A stretch of DNA of 64,000 nt from DATEPR01 sp036503065. Its GTDB lineage: Bacteria > Actinomycetota > Actinomycetes > Mycobacteriales > Pseudonocardiaceae. A model generated the notes under the pieces. It made no database searches and was not told the origin of the DNA. It saw only the letters and a list, made by a program, of their open reading frames with translations. This document shows, in pieces, positions 44,701 to 53,405 of the stretch. Both the position numbers and the translations under genes were made by a program. The stretch covers positions 9,157 to 73,156 of the forward strand of contig DASXXM010000151.1 in the NCBI GenBank assembly GCA_036503065.1, in the 5' to 3' direction. Each line of letters begins with the position of its first letter. Positions within the stretch are counted from its first letter, which is position 1.

Positions 44701-45809
44701 TCGTCGTAGCCGAACCGCAGTGGCTGTCCGGCGGAGTTCAGCACCTCGACCAGGTTGTCCGCGTCGTCGTAGCGGTAGCTGACCAGACCGAGGTCGCCGG
44801 TTTCGCCGTTGTCGCCCGTTTCGCGGCCGAGCAGCCGCAGCGCGGTGATCCGGCCGTGCTCGGTGCTCACCCCGATTCGGTAGCCGCCGGAGTGCCGGAT
44901 CTCGGTCGGCACCCCGGCGGTGTCGCGGTCGATGTCGATGCGATGACCGTTGCCGTCCGCGACGGCCTCGATCAGGCCGCTACCGGCGAAATGCCAGACC
45001 TGGTCGGTCGACTGCTGGGCGATGGCGTAGCCGGTGTCGGTGCGCACCAACGGCCAGCGCGGTCCCTCGACCGGCAGGACCGCCGTCCCGTCCGCCGGGA
45101 TCGGGTAGACCAGCAGCGTGCCGTCGGCGACCGCGAGGTGCACGCCGTCGTCCGCGACCTCAAGCCGCTGGTCCACAGTGGACGCCCAGGACCGACCGAA
45201 CGACCGGCCGAGCCGGTAGCCGGACAGGTGCGTGCGGGCCAGGATCAGGGGCAGCGCGCCTGCCAGGTCGACGTCCACCTGGGTCAGGCTCATGCGGCCG
45301 GTGGACAGGTCGACCGGGTCGCCGCACGAGGGCCGGTCCTTGGTCGGCGTGGCGTTCGCCTTGGGCGCGGTGTTGTGGTCGGAGATCTTCGGCTCGTGCG
45401 ACGACGGCTTGGTGACCCCGGAACTGCCGGGGGCGGAGCCGTTGTGGGCGGCGCCGGCCGGCTTCGGCTCGTGGCTCGGCTTGTCCTTCGGGCTCAGTCC
45501 GCGGAACACGTCGGCATGATGGTCGTCGTTGTTGCGGTGGTTCTGGCCGTTGGAGTGCAGGTTCTTGCCGGCACGCGACGCCCAGCCGCCGCCCTCGCTG
45601 AACACCTTGCCGGTGATCTCGGTGCCGCGGCCCAATCCCTTGGTGAGCGCCGCGCCAAAGCCGGACTGGTCCCCCTTGGCCGAGTTGACCATGTTCTGCC
45701 CGGCGGTTTCCAGTTTCTTGCCACCCTCGGCGAGCTTCGTGCCGAAGTCGGCCAGCTTCCCGCCGGAACTCGACAGGTGCGAAGGGGTGATGTCGAATCC
45801 GTCGCTCAT
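41778..45809 (-). CDS. RHS-repeat polymorphic toxin with type VII-like N-terminus
   Basis: A 1343-residue secreted toxin. Residues 1-100 are helical and WXG-like (DFGTKLAEGGKKLETAGQNM), without a Sec signal, followed by a Pro/Lys-rich linker. A DUF6531-type start (GDPVDLSTGRMSLTQVDVDL, about 165) leads to about 1000 residues of RHS/YD repeats (YDYDEHGHLTAVADALGNTT is one). The core end is GLHYNLQRYYDPVTGRYAST and DPLGL, and NWIDPSGL near residue 1190 marks the processing point. The variable C-terminus of about 150 residues (YRVEVPPK, LYLNFGSAKRANEYLQKR, KSFQVPASYVDGIRQQAV) should be the toxin. I do not recognise its fold; an ADP-ribosyltransferase-like fold is only a guess from YRVE. Confidence 0.9.
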   Translation of the reverse strand: MSDGFDITPSHLSSSGGKLADFGTKLAEGGKKLETAGQNMVNSAKGDQSGFGAALTKGLGRGTEITGKVFSEGGGWASRAGKNLHSNGQNHRNNDDHHADVFRGLSPKDKPSHEPKPAGAAHNGSAPGSSGVTKPSSHEPKISDHNTAPKANATPTKDRPSCGDPVDLSTGRMSLTQVDVDLAGALPLILARTHLSGYRLGRSFGRSWASTVDQRLEVADDGVHLAVADGTLLVYPIPADGTAVLPVEGPRWPLVRTDTGYAIAQQSTDQVWHFAGSGLIEAVADGNGHRIDIDRDTAGVPTEIRHSGGYRIGVSTEHGRITALRLLGRETGDNGETGDLGLVSYRYDDADNLVEVLNSAGQPLRFGYDEAARIIRWDDRNGMWYRYAYDERDRCVRAWGAGDYLSYAFGYQVDDAGNRTTTATNSLGHTSTYQLDENFRVTAETDPLGATTRSVWDRYGNLRSRIDPLGRTVRYDYDEIGNVTRVTQPDGTQTITEYDTQGRPVTTVEPDGAVWGRAYRQADGLLGTLVDPTGARTTYDYDEHGHLTAVADALGNTTRFEVGPVGLPVAVTDPLGATTRYAYDRFGRMTAVTDPLGGVTTMSWTVEGKPLRRRQPDGTVERWVYDGEGNLRETVDPQGNVTRTEIAHFDLPVTEIRPDGSRLGYEYDTELRLVSVTNEQGLVWRYEYDAAGNMMAETDFNGRVRRYQHDAAGQLVAHTDGAGQTTRYDYDPMGRLVRRAAADEISTFGYDPAGRILLARNADAEVAFSYDPLGRPLTETVNGRVVASAYDVLGRRVRRRTPSGAESGWEYDADSRPVALHTAGRTIRFGYDAAGREVERQLGAGVRLTQTWDANNRLTAQAVLAGGGSTPQRTMQRRAYHYRQDGFLAGVADQLAGPRGYDLDPAGRITAVRGTGWSERYDYDPAGNITRADWPGAGPGQATDGAGQRDYTGTLVTRAGNLRYEHDAEGRIVLRQRKTLSAAPQNWHYSWNSDDRLVAVRTPDGQRWRYRYDVFGRRIAKQRLAPDGVGVLEQTEFTWDGNELIEQVHNGSRATVWDWDPGSYRALCQRERAALRDAPANWVDQQFYAIVTDLVGTPTELVDTDGNLAELPRPNLWGAQAAGGAVYTPLRFPGQYHDPETGLHYNLQRYYDPVTGRYASTDPLGLQPSPNPRAYVPNPTNWIDPSGLAPEECPNKTTTVYRVEVPPKVGPDGKVVKGKEGNILLNVDAQGNATVPQDKMLYLNFGSAKRANEYLQKRYDQGAEGAQIKSFQVPASYVDGIRQQAVSEGDIKRIDPGKTRPVIADPTKADDQYGLRSSHLDALRGAIIPGSGKVWDGFVPENT

Positions 45810-46561
45810 TGTGTTCCCCCGGTTGGCACGCCCTGACCGGTGATGACCGAATCCGCGGTGCCGAGCGGATTGGTGGCGATGTTCTGCGCCGCCCCGGAAA
45901 GCTGCTGCTCGGACTGTTGCACGCCCTGCGAGAAGCCGGATTGCCCGGCGCCGGCGACCGCGCCGAGATCAACGCCGCTGTGCGTGCCCAGCGCGTCGCC
46001 GAGCAGTTGACCGGCCAGATTGCCGGCCGCACTCTCCAGCGCCGCGAAGATCGGTCCCTCCACGATCTGCGTCAACTGCTGTTCGACCGCCTGCACGGCC
46101 TGCTTGAGCGCCTGTTTGACGATCTGCTCCGTGAACGCCGTCTGCGCCGCGGCCAGTGCCTCCGACGCGCCGAAGGTCTCGACCGCGGCCGCCTGGTCGG
46201 CGATGATCTCGACGGCCAGAATGCCGAGCTGCACGATCGCGGCGACCTTCATGCCCTCGATGACCACCGCCGAGATGTCAAGGCCGGTGCCGAGCAGTTT
46301 CAGGCCCTCCCCGAGTTGGGGCAGGTGCCCGTTGGCCACCTTCTGCCACAGCGCGTTGAAATTGTCCAGCGACTGCGCCTTGTTGACCCCGAGCATCTGC
46401 TCGATCTCGGATTTCGCGGCCCCGTTGTTGCTGTCCAACTCACCGGCGAGTTGCCGCATCTGGTTCGCCGTGTCCCGCAACTGGTCCTCGTCGATGTTCG
46501 GCCAGGTGACCCCGATGAGGTTGAGCACCCAGGCCAGTTCCGACGGCAGCACCACGCCCAT
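45806..46561 (-). CDS. WXG100-like protein, type VII secretion partner of the RHS toxin
   Basis: A 251-residue helical protein that begins MGVVLPSELAWVLNLIGVTWPNIDEDQLRD-like (PNIDEDQLRDTANQMRQLAG), the pattern of the CpnT-N/WXG100-like domain found ahead of actinobacterial toxins. A hydrophobic middle (GMKVAAIVQLGILAVEIIAD) and Gln-rich helices follow, then a low-complexity tail. Its stop overlaps the RHS start as ATGA. It probably pairs with the RHS N-terminus for export by an ESX machine encoded elsewhere. Confidence 0.85.
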   Translation of the reverse strand: MGVVLPSELAWVLNLIGVTWPNIDEDQLRDTANQMRQLAGELDSNNGAAKSEIEQMLGVNKAQSLDNFNALWQKVANGHLPQLGEGLKLLGTGLDISAVVIEGMKVAAIVQLGILAVEIIADQAAAVETFGASEALAAAQTAFTEQIVKQALKQAVQAVEQQLTQIVEGPIFAALESAAGNLAGQLLGDALGTHSGVDLGAVAGAGQSGFSQGVQQSEQQLSGAAQNIATNPLGTADSVITGQGVPTGGTQ

Positions 46562-46567
46562 GCCGGC

Positions 46568-47131
46568 TCACCAGCTCCTGTCGTCCAGGACCGAGTCGGC
46601 CCCGTCGGTGTCGTCCGGTGGCCGCGCCTGACGGACCGGCTCTGAATGGTCCGGCCGCGCGTCCGACGGCACGTTGCCGGACGGAAACGGGCTGTCGGAC
46701 GGATCGGTCGCGGTGTGCGGCACGGCCGGCACGGCCAGCCGGTCCGGGCTCAGCTCCGGGTACGCCCGCGCCGCCGCCGCCAACACGCCCGCTCCGGGCG
46801 CCCGCACCGGCGCCATCGTCTCCGACACCCGCGCCCTGGCCTGCGCGGCGGCCGCCTGGATGGTGGCGACGGTCGCCTGGGCCAGTTTCTCCGGCGTGCT
46901 CCGGTCGAACGCCGACGGCGCGAACACCAGCGAGGTCACCACCCCGGTCGCGTCCACGACGGCACGCACCGAGCCGTCCCGCGAGCTCGCCGCCGCGGTG
47001 GTGGCCAGCGCGCTCTGCTGCGCCTGCCGGACCGCCGCCAGCTTGTCGCGCAGCCCACCGAGTACCTCATCGGCCGCGCCACGCAGCTCGGCCACCCGCG
47101 CCTGCTCCGCCGCGAGATCGAACTCCACCAC
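46568..47131 (-). CDS. YbaB/EbfC-like protein of the toxin operon
   Basis: A protein of about 187 residues. The first 110 form a YbaB/EbfC-like unit: a long helix (EQARVAELRGAADEVLGGLR) and a strand pair (SVRAVVDATGVVTSLVFAPSAF), then another helix. The rest is a disordered, acidic tail. YbaB-like proteins head many actinobacterial WXG100 operons, where a DNA-binding role is doubtful and a chaperone role has been suggested. Adjacent GTG codons at 47131 and 47128 are the likely starts; upstream in-frame ATG has no ribosome site. It is first in the four-gene toxin operon. Confidence 0.8.
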   Translation of the reverse strand: MVEFDLAAEQARVAELRGAADEVLGGLRDKLAAVRQAQQSALATTAAASSRDGSVRAVVDATGVVTSLVFAPSAFDRSTPEKLAQATVATIQAAAAQARARVSETMAPVRAPGAGVLAAAARAYPELSPDRLAVPAVPHTATDPSDSPFPSGNVPSDARPDHSEPVRQARPPDDTDGADSVLDDRSW

Positions 47132-47330
47132 GACCCTGCTCCCCTGCTCGATCCGTTGCTGTCTGTGATTGAACACGTGTGACGTGGCGCGCGGCCGCGC
47201 GGTTCCCCCAAAAGGCCGACGATCACCTGAACGGGGCGCACCCGACGCGATACCTCCTGTTCATCTGCGGGCCAGCGGGCGCTCGCCGTTCGGCGCCGAA
47301 ACGTCACCGGGTCGTGCGAAGGTGAGTGCC

Positions 47331-48809
47331 ATGCGCTCGATCAACCGCCGCAGGTTTCTCAGCGACACCGGCAAGATGCTGGCGGTCGGCGCCGCCGCCG
47401 CGGGCGCCGTCGGCACGGCCGGGGCCACCGCGGGCGCCGCCGCCCTACCCGCTGCTGCCCTGCCGAACCAGGCCGCCGCGCTGCGCGCCCTCGGCCGCCG
47501 CACGTTGCGCCTGCCCGGTGCCCTACCGCGGCCCGAACTGCCCGCCGGCACCGACCTGTTGCCCGGCATCGACCACATCGTGGTCCTGATGCTGGAAAAT
47601 CACTCGTTCGACAACATCTTCGGCATGCTCGGCCGTGGCGACGGCTTCACCCTGCGGCACGGCAGGCCCACCGCGACGAACCCGTACCCCGACGGACGGA
47701 CCCAGCACGCGTTCCACATGCCGACCACCTGCCAGCTGCCCGCGCGGCCCAGCCAGGAGTGGACGGCCAGCCACAACGCCTACCACAACGGCGCCAACGA
47801 CGGCTTCGTCAGCACGCCGATCAGCCCGGCCACCACCGAGCTCGTCGGTGGCGTCGCGATGGGCTACTGGACCGGCGAGGACCTGCCGTTCACCTACAGC
47901 CTGGCGCGCGCCTTCCCCATCGCCGACCGCTGGTTCAGCTCGCTGCTCGGCCAGACCCACCCCAACCGGCGCTACCTCATCGCCGGCACGTCCGTCGGCC
48001 TGACCGCCACCGTCAATCCGACGACACCGGCCGGCATGGCGCAACTCACCTCACCCGTGCCACCGGCCGGGACGATCTTCAACCAACTGGACAGCCACGG
48101 CATCAGCTGGGCCAACTACGCGGCGCTCCTCCAGTTCGGCGCCACGCCGGAACTGTTCCCGATCAACGACGCGGCCACGGAAGCCGCCCACCAGAAGCCG
48201 TTCGCGCAGTTCTTCGCAGACGCGGCCGCGGGCACCCTGCCGGCGTTCAGCCTGCTCGACCCCGACTACAGCACCCAGTCGCAGGAGAACCCGGAGAACA
48301 TCGTCGTCGGGGAGGCGCTGTTGGCGCAGGTCGTGCACGCGCTCGGGGCCGGGCCGCAGTGGCCGCGGACGCTGTTCGTCCTGACGTACGACGAGCACGG
48401 CGGCTACTACGACCACGTGCCGCCGCCCCCGGCCCTGCCGCCCGACGCGTTCCCGCCACTGGTCTTCCCTGGTGAGTCCACCTACGACGGCTTCGCCCGC
48501 TACGGATTCCGGGTGCCCACGGTCGTGGTGTCCCCGTATGCCAGGCGCAACCACGTCAGCCACCGCGTCTACGACCACACGTCGATCCTCGCGATGGTGC
48601 AACGCAAGTGGAACCTGCCCGCGCTCACCTTCCGCGACGCCAACGCCCACGACCTGACCGACTTCCTCGACCTGGACGCGTTGGAGGACCGCAGGCCGAC
48701 CTTCCGAACGCTGCCCAGGCTGGCCGCACCGGGCAACACACCGGCCGCATTGGCCTGCTCGACCACCGGCCCCGGCACCATCCCGCCACCAGGGTCCATC
48801 AGCGGCTGA
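47331..48809 (+). CDS. Tat-exported phospholipase C-like phosphoesterase
   Basis: A 492-residue member of the phosphoesterase family that includes phospholipase C and acid phosphatases. The N-terminus has a twin-arginine signal (NRRRFLSDTG, then an Ala-rich core). The catalytic start is VLMLENHSFDNIFGMLG (about residue 88; Glu-Asn and Thr/Ser nucleophile region), with later FVLTYDEHGGYYDHVPPP (about 350) and YDHTSILAMVQRKW. ATG 47331 is set by the Tat motif and GAAGGTGAG before it. Activity may be on phospholipids or phosphate monoesters outside the cell. It is monocistronic or leads the questin-oxidase-like gene 62 bp downstream. Confidence 0.9.
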   Translation: MRSINRRRFLSDTGKMLAVGAAAAGAVGTAGATAGAAALPAAALPNQAAALRALGRRTLRLPGALPRPELPAGTDLLPGIDHIVVLMLENHSFDNIFGMLGRGDGFTLRHGRPTATNPYPDGRTQHAFHMPTTCQLPARPSQEWTASHNAYHNGANDGFVSTPISPATTELVGGVAMGYWTGEDLPFTYSLARAFPIADRWFSSLLGQTHPNRRYLIAGTSVGLTATVNPTTPAGMAQLTSPVPPAGTIFNQLDSHGISWANYAALLQFGATPELFPINDAATEAAHQKPFAQFFADAAAGTLPAFSLLDPDYSTQSQENPENIVVGEALLAQVVHALGAGPQWPRTLFVLTYDEHGGYYDHVPPPPALPPDAFPPLVFPGESTYDGFARYGFRVPTVVVSPYARRNHVSHRVYDHTSILAMVQRKWNLPALTFRDANAHDLTDFLDLDALEDRRPTFRTLPRLAAPGNTPAALACSTTGPGTIPPPGSISG

Positions 48810-48871
48810 GCACCGGTCACCGGGCAATCGAGAAGATGCCCACCGTCGTACCGTGGTGGGATTCTGCCGGT

Positions 48872-49960
48872 ATGTCGGATGCAAACCTTGACGCACTGCT
48901 CGAATCGCTCACGCGCGCCCAGCTGAAGGGCTTCGAGTACAACGGTTTCGTCGCCAACCACGCGCCGATGGCAGCGGAGGTGCTTGCCACCCTCGGTCTG
49001 TCCTATGCGGACATAGCGAAATGGACGGAGACCTATCTCACCTGGGTGGACGAGCCGGAGCCCGGCCAGGAACGGATCGTCGACTCGCCCGCGTCGCTGG
49101 CCGCCGCGCTCGGTGACATCGAGCGCTCGACCGACTGGGTGGCGTTCTTCGACGAGGAGCTCAAGCGCGCGTCGTGGCGTGACGTGTTGCTGAGTTGGTG
49201 GCCCCGGCTGCTGCCGGGCGTTTCCGCCGCCGGCACGCACGGCTTCCTGCGGGTGGCGCACACGGTGCGCACGATCACCACGCTGGGCGAGGTGAATGCC
49301 ACGCTGCTGCACGAGATCGCGCACGGCCTCGGCTACTGGGCCGCGCGGTACCAGGAGTTGCCCGGGGCGTACGCGGGGGCGCGGGCGAACCGGGATCTCG
49401 ACGCCGCCCTGGCCGGGCTGCCCTGGCTGCCGGCGACGGCGAAGTCGCCACGCGAGGGCATTCCCGGCCGATTCGAGCTGCTCTCGGCGACGCCGGACGT
49501 CGCGCCCGGTTTCGCCGGGCTGGTGCAGGACGTGCTGCCGGCGCGGCCGTGGTCGGCCGGGATCGACCGGCTCACCGCGATCGGGGCGCACGCGTTCATC
49601 GCCTACCAGAAGACGCCGATCCCGTTCGTGCACCTGGTGACCGCCCCGTCCGCGCTGCGGATACTCGACGGCGTGCTGCCGGCGGACCTGCTCGACGCGA
49701 CGGCATGGCACCTGTGGCAGTTCTTCGCCGCGATCTTCGCCGGTTTCGGCGCGCTGACGCCGGCGAAGTTCACCGACGACGTGGCCGCACCCACGGCCAC
49801 CGCGCTGTGGACCGGTGCCGTCGAACACGGCGACGAGCACGTGCTCAAGTTCACCGACGCCTGCCTCACCGAGTACGCGCGGTCCGGTGACGACGTCTTC
49901 CGGCGTGCCGCGTCGGTGGCGCCGTCGCGCTTCGGCACGTTGAAGGCGAAGCCGCTGTAG
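48872..49960 (+). CDS. questin oxidase-like protein (AflY family)
   Basis: A 362-residue protein of the questin oxidase-like (DUF4243/AflY) family. Fungal relatives perform Baeyer-Villiger-type ring opening of anthraquinones; bacterial members are little studied. Matches are FEYNGFVANHAPMAAEVLATLG near the start, HGFLRVAHTVRTI (about residue 125), NATLLHEIAHGLGYWAARYQ (about 140) and the C-terminal ATALWTGAVEHGDEHVLKFTDAC (about 310). ATG 48872 begins the family part. It is followed 25 bp later by an MFS gene, likely cotranscribed. Confidence 0.85.
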   Translation: MSDANLDALLESLTRAQLKGFEYNGFVANHAPMAAEVLATLGLSYADIAKWTETYLTWVDEPEPGQERIVDSPASLAAALGDIERSTDWVAFFDEELKRASWRDVLLSWWPRLLPGVSAAGTHGFLRVAHTVRTITTLGEVNATLLHEIAHGLGYWAARYQELPGAYAGARANRDLDAALAGLPWLPATAKSPREGIPGRFELLSATPDVAPGFAGLVQDVLPARPWSAGIDRLTAIGAHAFIAYQKTPIPFVHLVTAPSALRILDGVLPADLLDATAWHLWQFFAAIFAGFGALTPAKFTDDVAAPTATALWTGAVEHGDEHVLKFTDACLTEYARSGDDVFRRAASVAPSRFGTLKAKPL

Positions 49961-49985
49961 CGAACCGCCAGGAGAGGGAGTTCCC

Positions 49986-51194
49986 ATGTCGGTCGCCGCG
50001 TCGGTCGAGGAGATCAACGCGACACCGGTGGCACGGTCGACGTTCCTGTTGATGGCCGTCGCCACCGGTGTCACGGTCGCGAACCTGTACTACGTACAGC
50101 CCCTGCTGCACCGGATGCAGCAGGACTTCCACACCACGTCCGAGGTGGCGGCGCTGACCGTCACGGTCGCGCAGGTCGGCTTCGCCGCGGCACTCGCGCT
50201 GGTGGTGCCACTCGCGGACGTCGTCGCGCGGCGCAAGCTGGCCGTCGGCCTGCTCGTCCTGCTCGCGGCGGCGATGGCGACCGCCGCGTCGAGCCCGTCC
50301 ATCGCGGTGCTCCTCGTGGCGTCCGCGGTGATCGGCCTCGGCGTGGCGGCCGCGCAGGTGATCGTGCCGTTCGCCGCGTCGCTGGCCGAGCCGGCCGGTC
50401 GCGGCCGGGTGGTCGGCACGGTGATGACCGGGATGCTGTTGGGCACGCTGCTGGCCAGGACCGTGTCGGGCGCGCTCGCCGACGCCGCGGGCTGGCGCAC
50501 GGTGTACTGGCTGGGCACGGTGCTGGTGGCGGTGCTGGCCGTGGTCCTCGCGCTGCGACTGCCCGCCGACGGCGTGCGGGAGAAGGTGCGCTACCCGGCG
50601 TTGTTGGCGTCGCTGTACCGGGTGTTCCGGGCGGAGCCCGTGCTGCGCGACCGGATGCTGTTGGGCGGCCTCGGCTTCGCCACGTTCAGCCTGTTCTGGG
50701 CCACCATGGCGTTCATGCTCGCCGGCGACCCGTACCGGTACGGCACGCGGGTCATCGGCCTGTTCGGCCTCGCCGGGGCAGCGGGCGCGCTCGCCGCGAA
50801 CCTCGCGGGCCGCTATGCCGACCGGGCGCCCGGACGGCTGCCCGGCGTCGTGTTCGGGTTGTGCGTGCTGGTCTCGTTCGTGCCACTCGCGTTCGCCCGG
50901 CAGTCGATCGTGCTGCTCATCGTCGGCGTCGTGCTGCTGGACATCGGGGTGCAGGGCCTGCAGGTGACCAACCAGAGCACCATCTATCGGCTTTCCGCCG
51001 GGCGCAACGGCCGCATCACCGCGAACTACATGGTGGCCTACTTCGTCGGCGGCGCGCTCGGTTCGTGGCTCGGCAACCTCGCGTACGGCATCGCGGGCTG
51101 GACCGGCGTCTGCGGTCTGGGTGCCATCGTGGCGGGCCTCGCGGTACTCGTCGCGACACGCGCCCGGATGGTCACCGGCCAACCAGCGGTCTGA
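49986..51194 (+). CDS. MFS transporter
   Basis: A 402-residue, 12-helix major facilitator of the sugar-efflux/YnfM-like type. It begins with a soluble cap, then LLMAVATGVTVANLYYVQPL, which is typical of that group, and LADVVARRKL in loop 2-3. GAGAGGGAG precedes ATG 49986. It may export a product related to the questin-oxidase-like enzyme upstream; this rests only on position. Confidence 0.9.
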   Translation: MSVAASVEEINATPVARSTFLLMAVATGVTVANLYYVQPLLHRMQQDFHTTSEVAALTVTVAQVGFAAALALVVPLADVVARRKLAVGLLVLLAAAMATAASSPSIAVLLVASAVIGLGVAAAQVIVPFAASLAEPAGRGRVVGTVMTGMLLGTLLARTVSGALADAAGWRTVYWLGTVLVAVLAVVLALRLPADGVREKVRYPALLASLYRVFRAEPVLRDRMLLGGLGFATFSLFWATMAFMLAGDPYRYGTRVIGLFGLAGAAGALAANLAGRYADRAPGRLPGVVFGLCVLVSFVPLAFARQSIVLLIVGVVLLDIGVQGLQVTNQSTIYRLSAGRNGRITANYMVAYFVGGALGSWLGNLAYGIAGWTGVCGLGAIVAGLAVLVATRARMVTGQPAV

Positions 51195-51314
51195 TCTGCA
51201 CCGCAGCCTCCTCGCCGCGATCCGCTCAACCAACCGGACATTCGTGGCAACTTTCCTGGTCGCCCACGGCGTCTTAACCAACGGAAAGGGTTCTTCGTCG
51301 GAGGGCGGGTCGAC

Positions 51315-53399
51315 ATGGTGGGCGCTGCGGCACGAGGTGCGGCCCGGCGACGGTGGCGCCCGATCGACTACCCGCGACGCGGCCGGACCGGACTGCGGCA
51401 CTGGCTGCCGTCCTGGAAGCTGATCCTCGGGACGACCCTGCTGTTCATCGGCCTACTGGTCGGTGGCTTCTATCTCGCCCTGTGGCGGGTGCAGATCCCG
51501 CAGGCCAACGACTTCGCGACCAGGCAGGCCACCGTGTTCGACTACGCCGACGGGACCACCCAGATCGCGCACGTGGGCGTGAACCGGGTCTCGGTGCCGC
51601 TGGCACAGGTGCCGCAGACCGTGCGGCACGCGGTGCTCGCCGCGGAGGACCGGTCCTTCTACCGGGAGGCGGCCCTGTCCCCGACCGGCATGCTGCGCGC
51701 CCTGCGCAACGACGTGACCAGCGGCGGCGCCCTCCAGGGCGGCTCGACGATCACCCAGCAGTACGTCAAGAACTACTACCTCACCGAGAAGCAGACGTTC
51801 AGCCGCAAGCTGGACGAGGCACTCGTGGCCATCAAGATCGACCAGCGGCAGTCCAAGGACACCATCCTGCAGAACTACCTGAACACCATCTTCTTCGGCC
51901 GAGGGACCTACGGCATCCAGACCGCGTCCCGCGCCTACTTCGGCACCGACGTGTCCGGCCTCGCCAACGATCCGGCCAAGGCCGCCTACCTGGCCGCCCT
52001 GGTCCAGTCGCCCTACTACTACAGCACCGCGAACACCGACCCGGCCGCGGCCAAGGCGCTGCGCCGGCGCTGGACCTACGTGCTCGACGGCATGGTCAGC
52101 GAGCACTGGCTGGACGCGAGAACCCGCGCCGGACTGCACTTCCCGACCACGATCCCGCCCAACACCAACGACCTGGCCGGCACCAACGGCTACCTGGTGA
52201 ACGCCGCGATCAGCTACCTGGACCAGGCGCACCGCCAGAACCCGGACGTGCCGGACTCGGCCATGATCATGCGCGGCGGCTACACCGTCGTCACCACGTT
52301 CCGCCGGAACTATCTCGCCACGGCAACCACCGTCGTGCAACAGAACCTGGCCTCGCTCACCACGACCAACCCGGCCGACCAGAACGTCCACATCGGACTC
52401 GCTGCCGTCGACGAGACGACCGGCGCCGTCGTCGGCATCTACGGCGGCGCCGACTACGTCACACGCGGCTACAACGACGCGACCCAGGCCGCGGGCCCGG
52501 TCGGGCGGTCGGTCGGCGACATGCTGGCCGTCGGCGTCCGGGCCAAACCGTCGGCGGACTGGCCGACCGCGATCGCCGCGCTGGGCCGAGCCGGCATCAC
52601 CGACGCCAACCCGAAGGACGTCCCGCCGTCGGACGACGACCTCACCGCGACCCCGCTGCGCGCCGCGGCCGCCTACCAGGTCGTGGCCAACCACGGCGGT
52701 TATCATCCGACCTACGAGGTGGCCGAGGTCCGGTACAACGGCGCCGTGGTCTGGCGCGCGACCCCGACCACCGACACGTTCGCCGACAGCGGCGGCCGGT
52801 CGGGCACCTCCGGCACCGCGACCGGCGGCGTCGACGGCTCCGACCAGTGGGCGTGGACGGTCGGCGGCGTCGGCAACATCGCCGTGGCCGTGGACACCTA
52901 CGCCACCGGCCCTGATGGCCGCGGCAACCGGCCGCTCGCCGGCATGACCGCGTCAGCGCCGGACCTGGCGTTCGCCAAGACGATGGCCCCCACCAGCAAC
53001 CAGCGATTCGCTATGCTGGCGCTCGTGCTGTCCGGTCTGGGCGCGCGGTCCACCCACTCGGCCGCGCAGCAGCGCACCGAGTCGATCTGGGTGTCCTACC
53101 TGGGCGCGATCGTGGCCGCCGGGGACGGCGTCACCGTCAACACCGCCGACGTCCTCCCCCCGTCCCCCGCCACCACACCACACCAGTCGGACCGCCCAGC
53201 GGCCCGGCACACGACGCGAGTCCCCGCCACCACGACACACCCGCCGGCCACATCGACGACCGCACCGCCGACCTCCGTTGCGCCGACGACGAGTTCGACC
53301 CCGAGGCCGGTCATCACCGGCAAGCACGGCAGGCCACCCACCCGGCCCACCATGCCGCCGACCACACCGCCCGCCACGTCGGACCCCGGCAGCCCGTGA
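51315..53399 (+). CDS. class A penicillin-binding protein with degenerate transpeptidase domain
   Basis: A 694-residue membrane-anchored glycosyltransferase. A single helix (LILGTTLLFIGLLVGGFYLA, residues 36-55) is followed by a complete GT51 domain: AAEDRSFYREAALSPTGMLR with catalytic Glu (about 112), GGSTITQQYVKNYYL, RKLDEALVAIKI and GRGTYGIQTASRAYFG. The C-terminal penicillin-binding region is recognisable (VDETTGAVVGIYGGADY, TATPLRAAAAYQVVANHG). However, the SxxK box is GRSVGDM without Lys, and the KTG box is GTSGTA. Peptidoglycan strands can thus be polymerised but probably not cross-linked. A Thr/Pro-rich tail ends the protein. Confidence 0.9.
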   Translation: MVGAAARGAARRRWRPIDYPRRGRTGLRHWLPSWKLILGTTLLFIGLLVGGFYLALWRVQIPQANDFATRQATVFDYADGTTQIAHVGVNRVSVPLAQVPQTVRHAVLAAEDRSFYREAALSPTGMLRALRNDVTSGGALQGGSTITQQYVKNYYLTEKQTFSRKLDEALVAIKIDQRQSKDTILQNYLNTIFFGRGTYGIQTASRAYFGTDVSGLANDPAKAAYLAALVQSPYYYSTANTDPAAAKALRRRWTYVLDGMVSEHWLDARTRAGLHFPTTIPPNTNDLAGTNGYLVNAAISYLDQAHRQNPDVPDSAMIMRGGYTVVTTFRRNYLATATTVVQQNLASLTTTNPADQNVHIGLAAVDETTGAVVGIYGGADYVTRGYNDATQAAGPVGRSVGDMLAVGVRAKPSADWPTAIAALGRAGITDANPKDVPPSDDDLTATPLRAAAAYQVVANHGGYHPTYEVAEVRYNGAVVWRATPTTDTFADSGGRSGTSGTATGGVDGSDQWAWTVGGVGNIAVAVDTYATGPDGRGNRPLAGMTASAPDLAFAKTMAPTSNQRFAMLALVLSGLGARSTHSAAQQRTESIWVSYLGAIVAAGDGVTVNTADVLPPSPATTPHQSDRPAARHTTRVPATTTHPPATSTTAPPTSVAPTTSSTPRPVITGKHGRPPTRPTMPPTTPPATSDPGSP

Positions 53400-53405
53400 G
53401 GTCCG

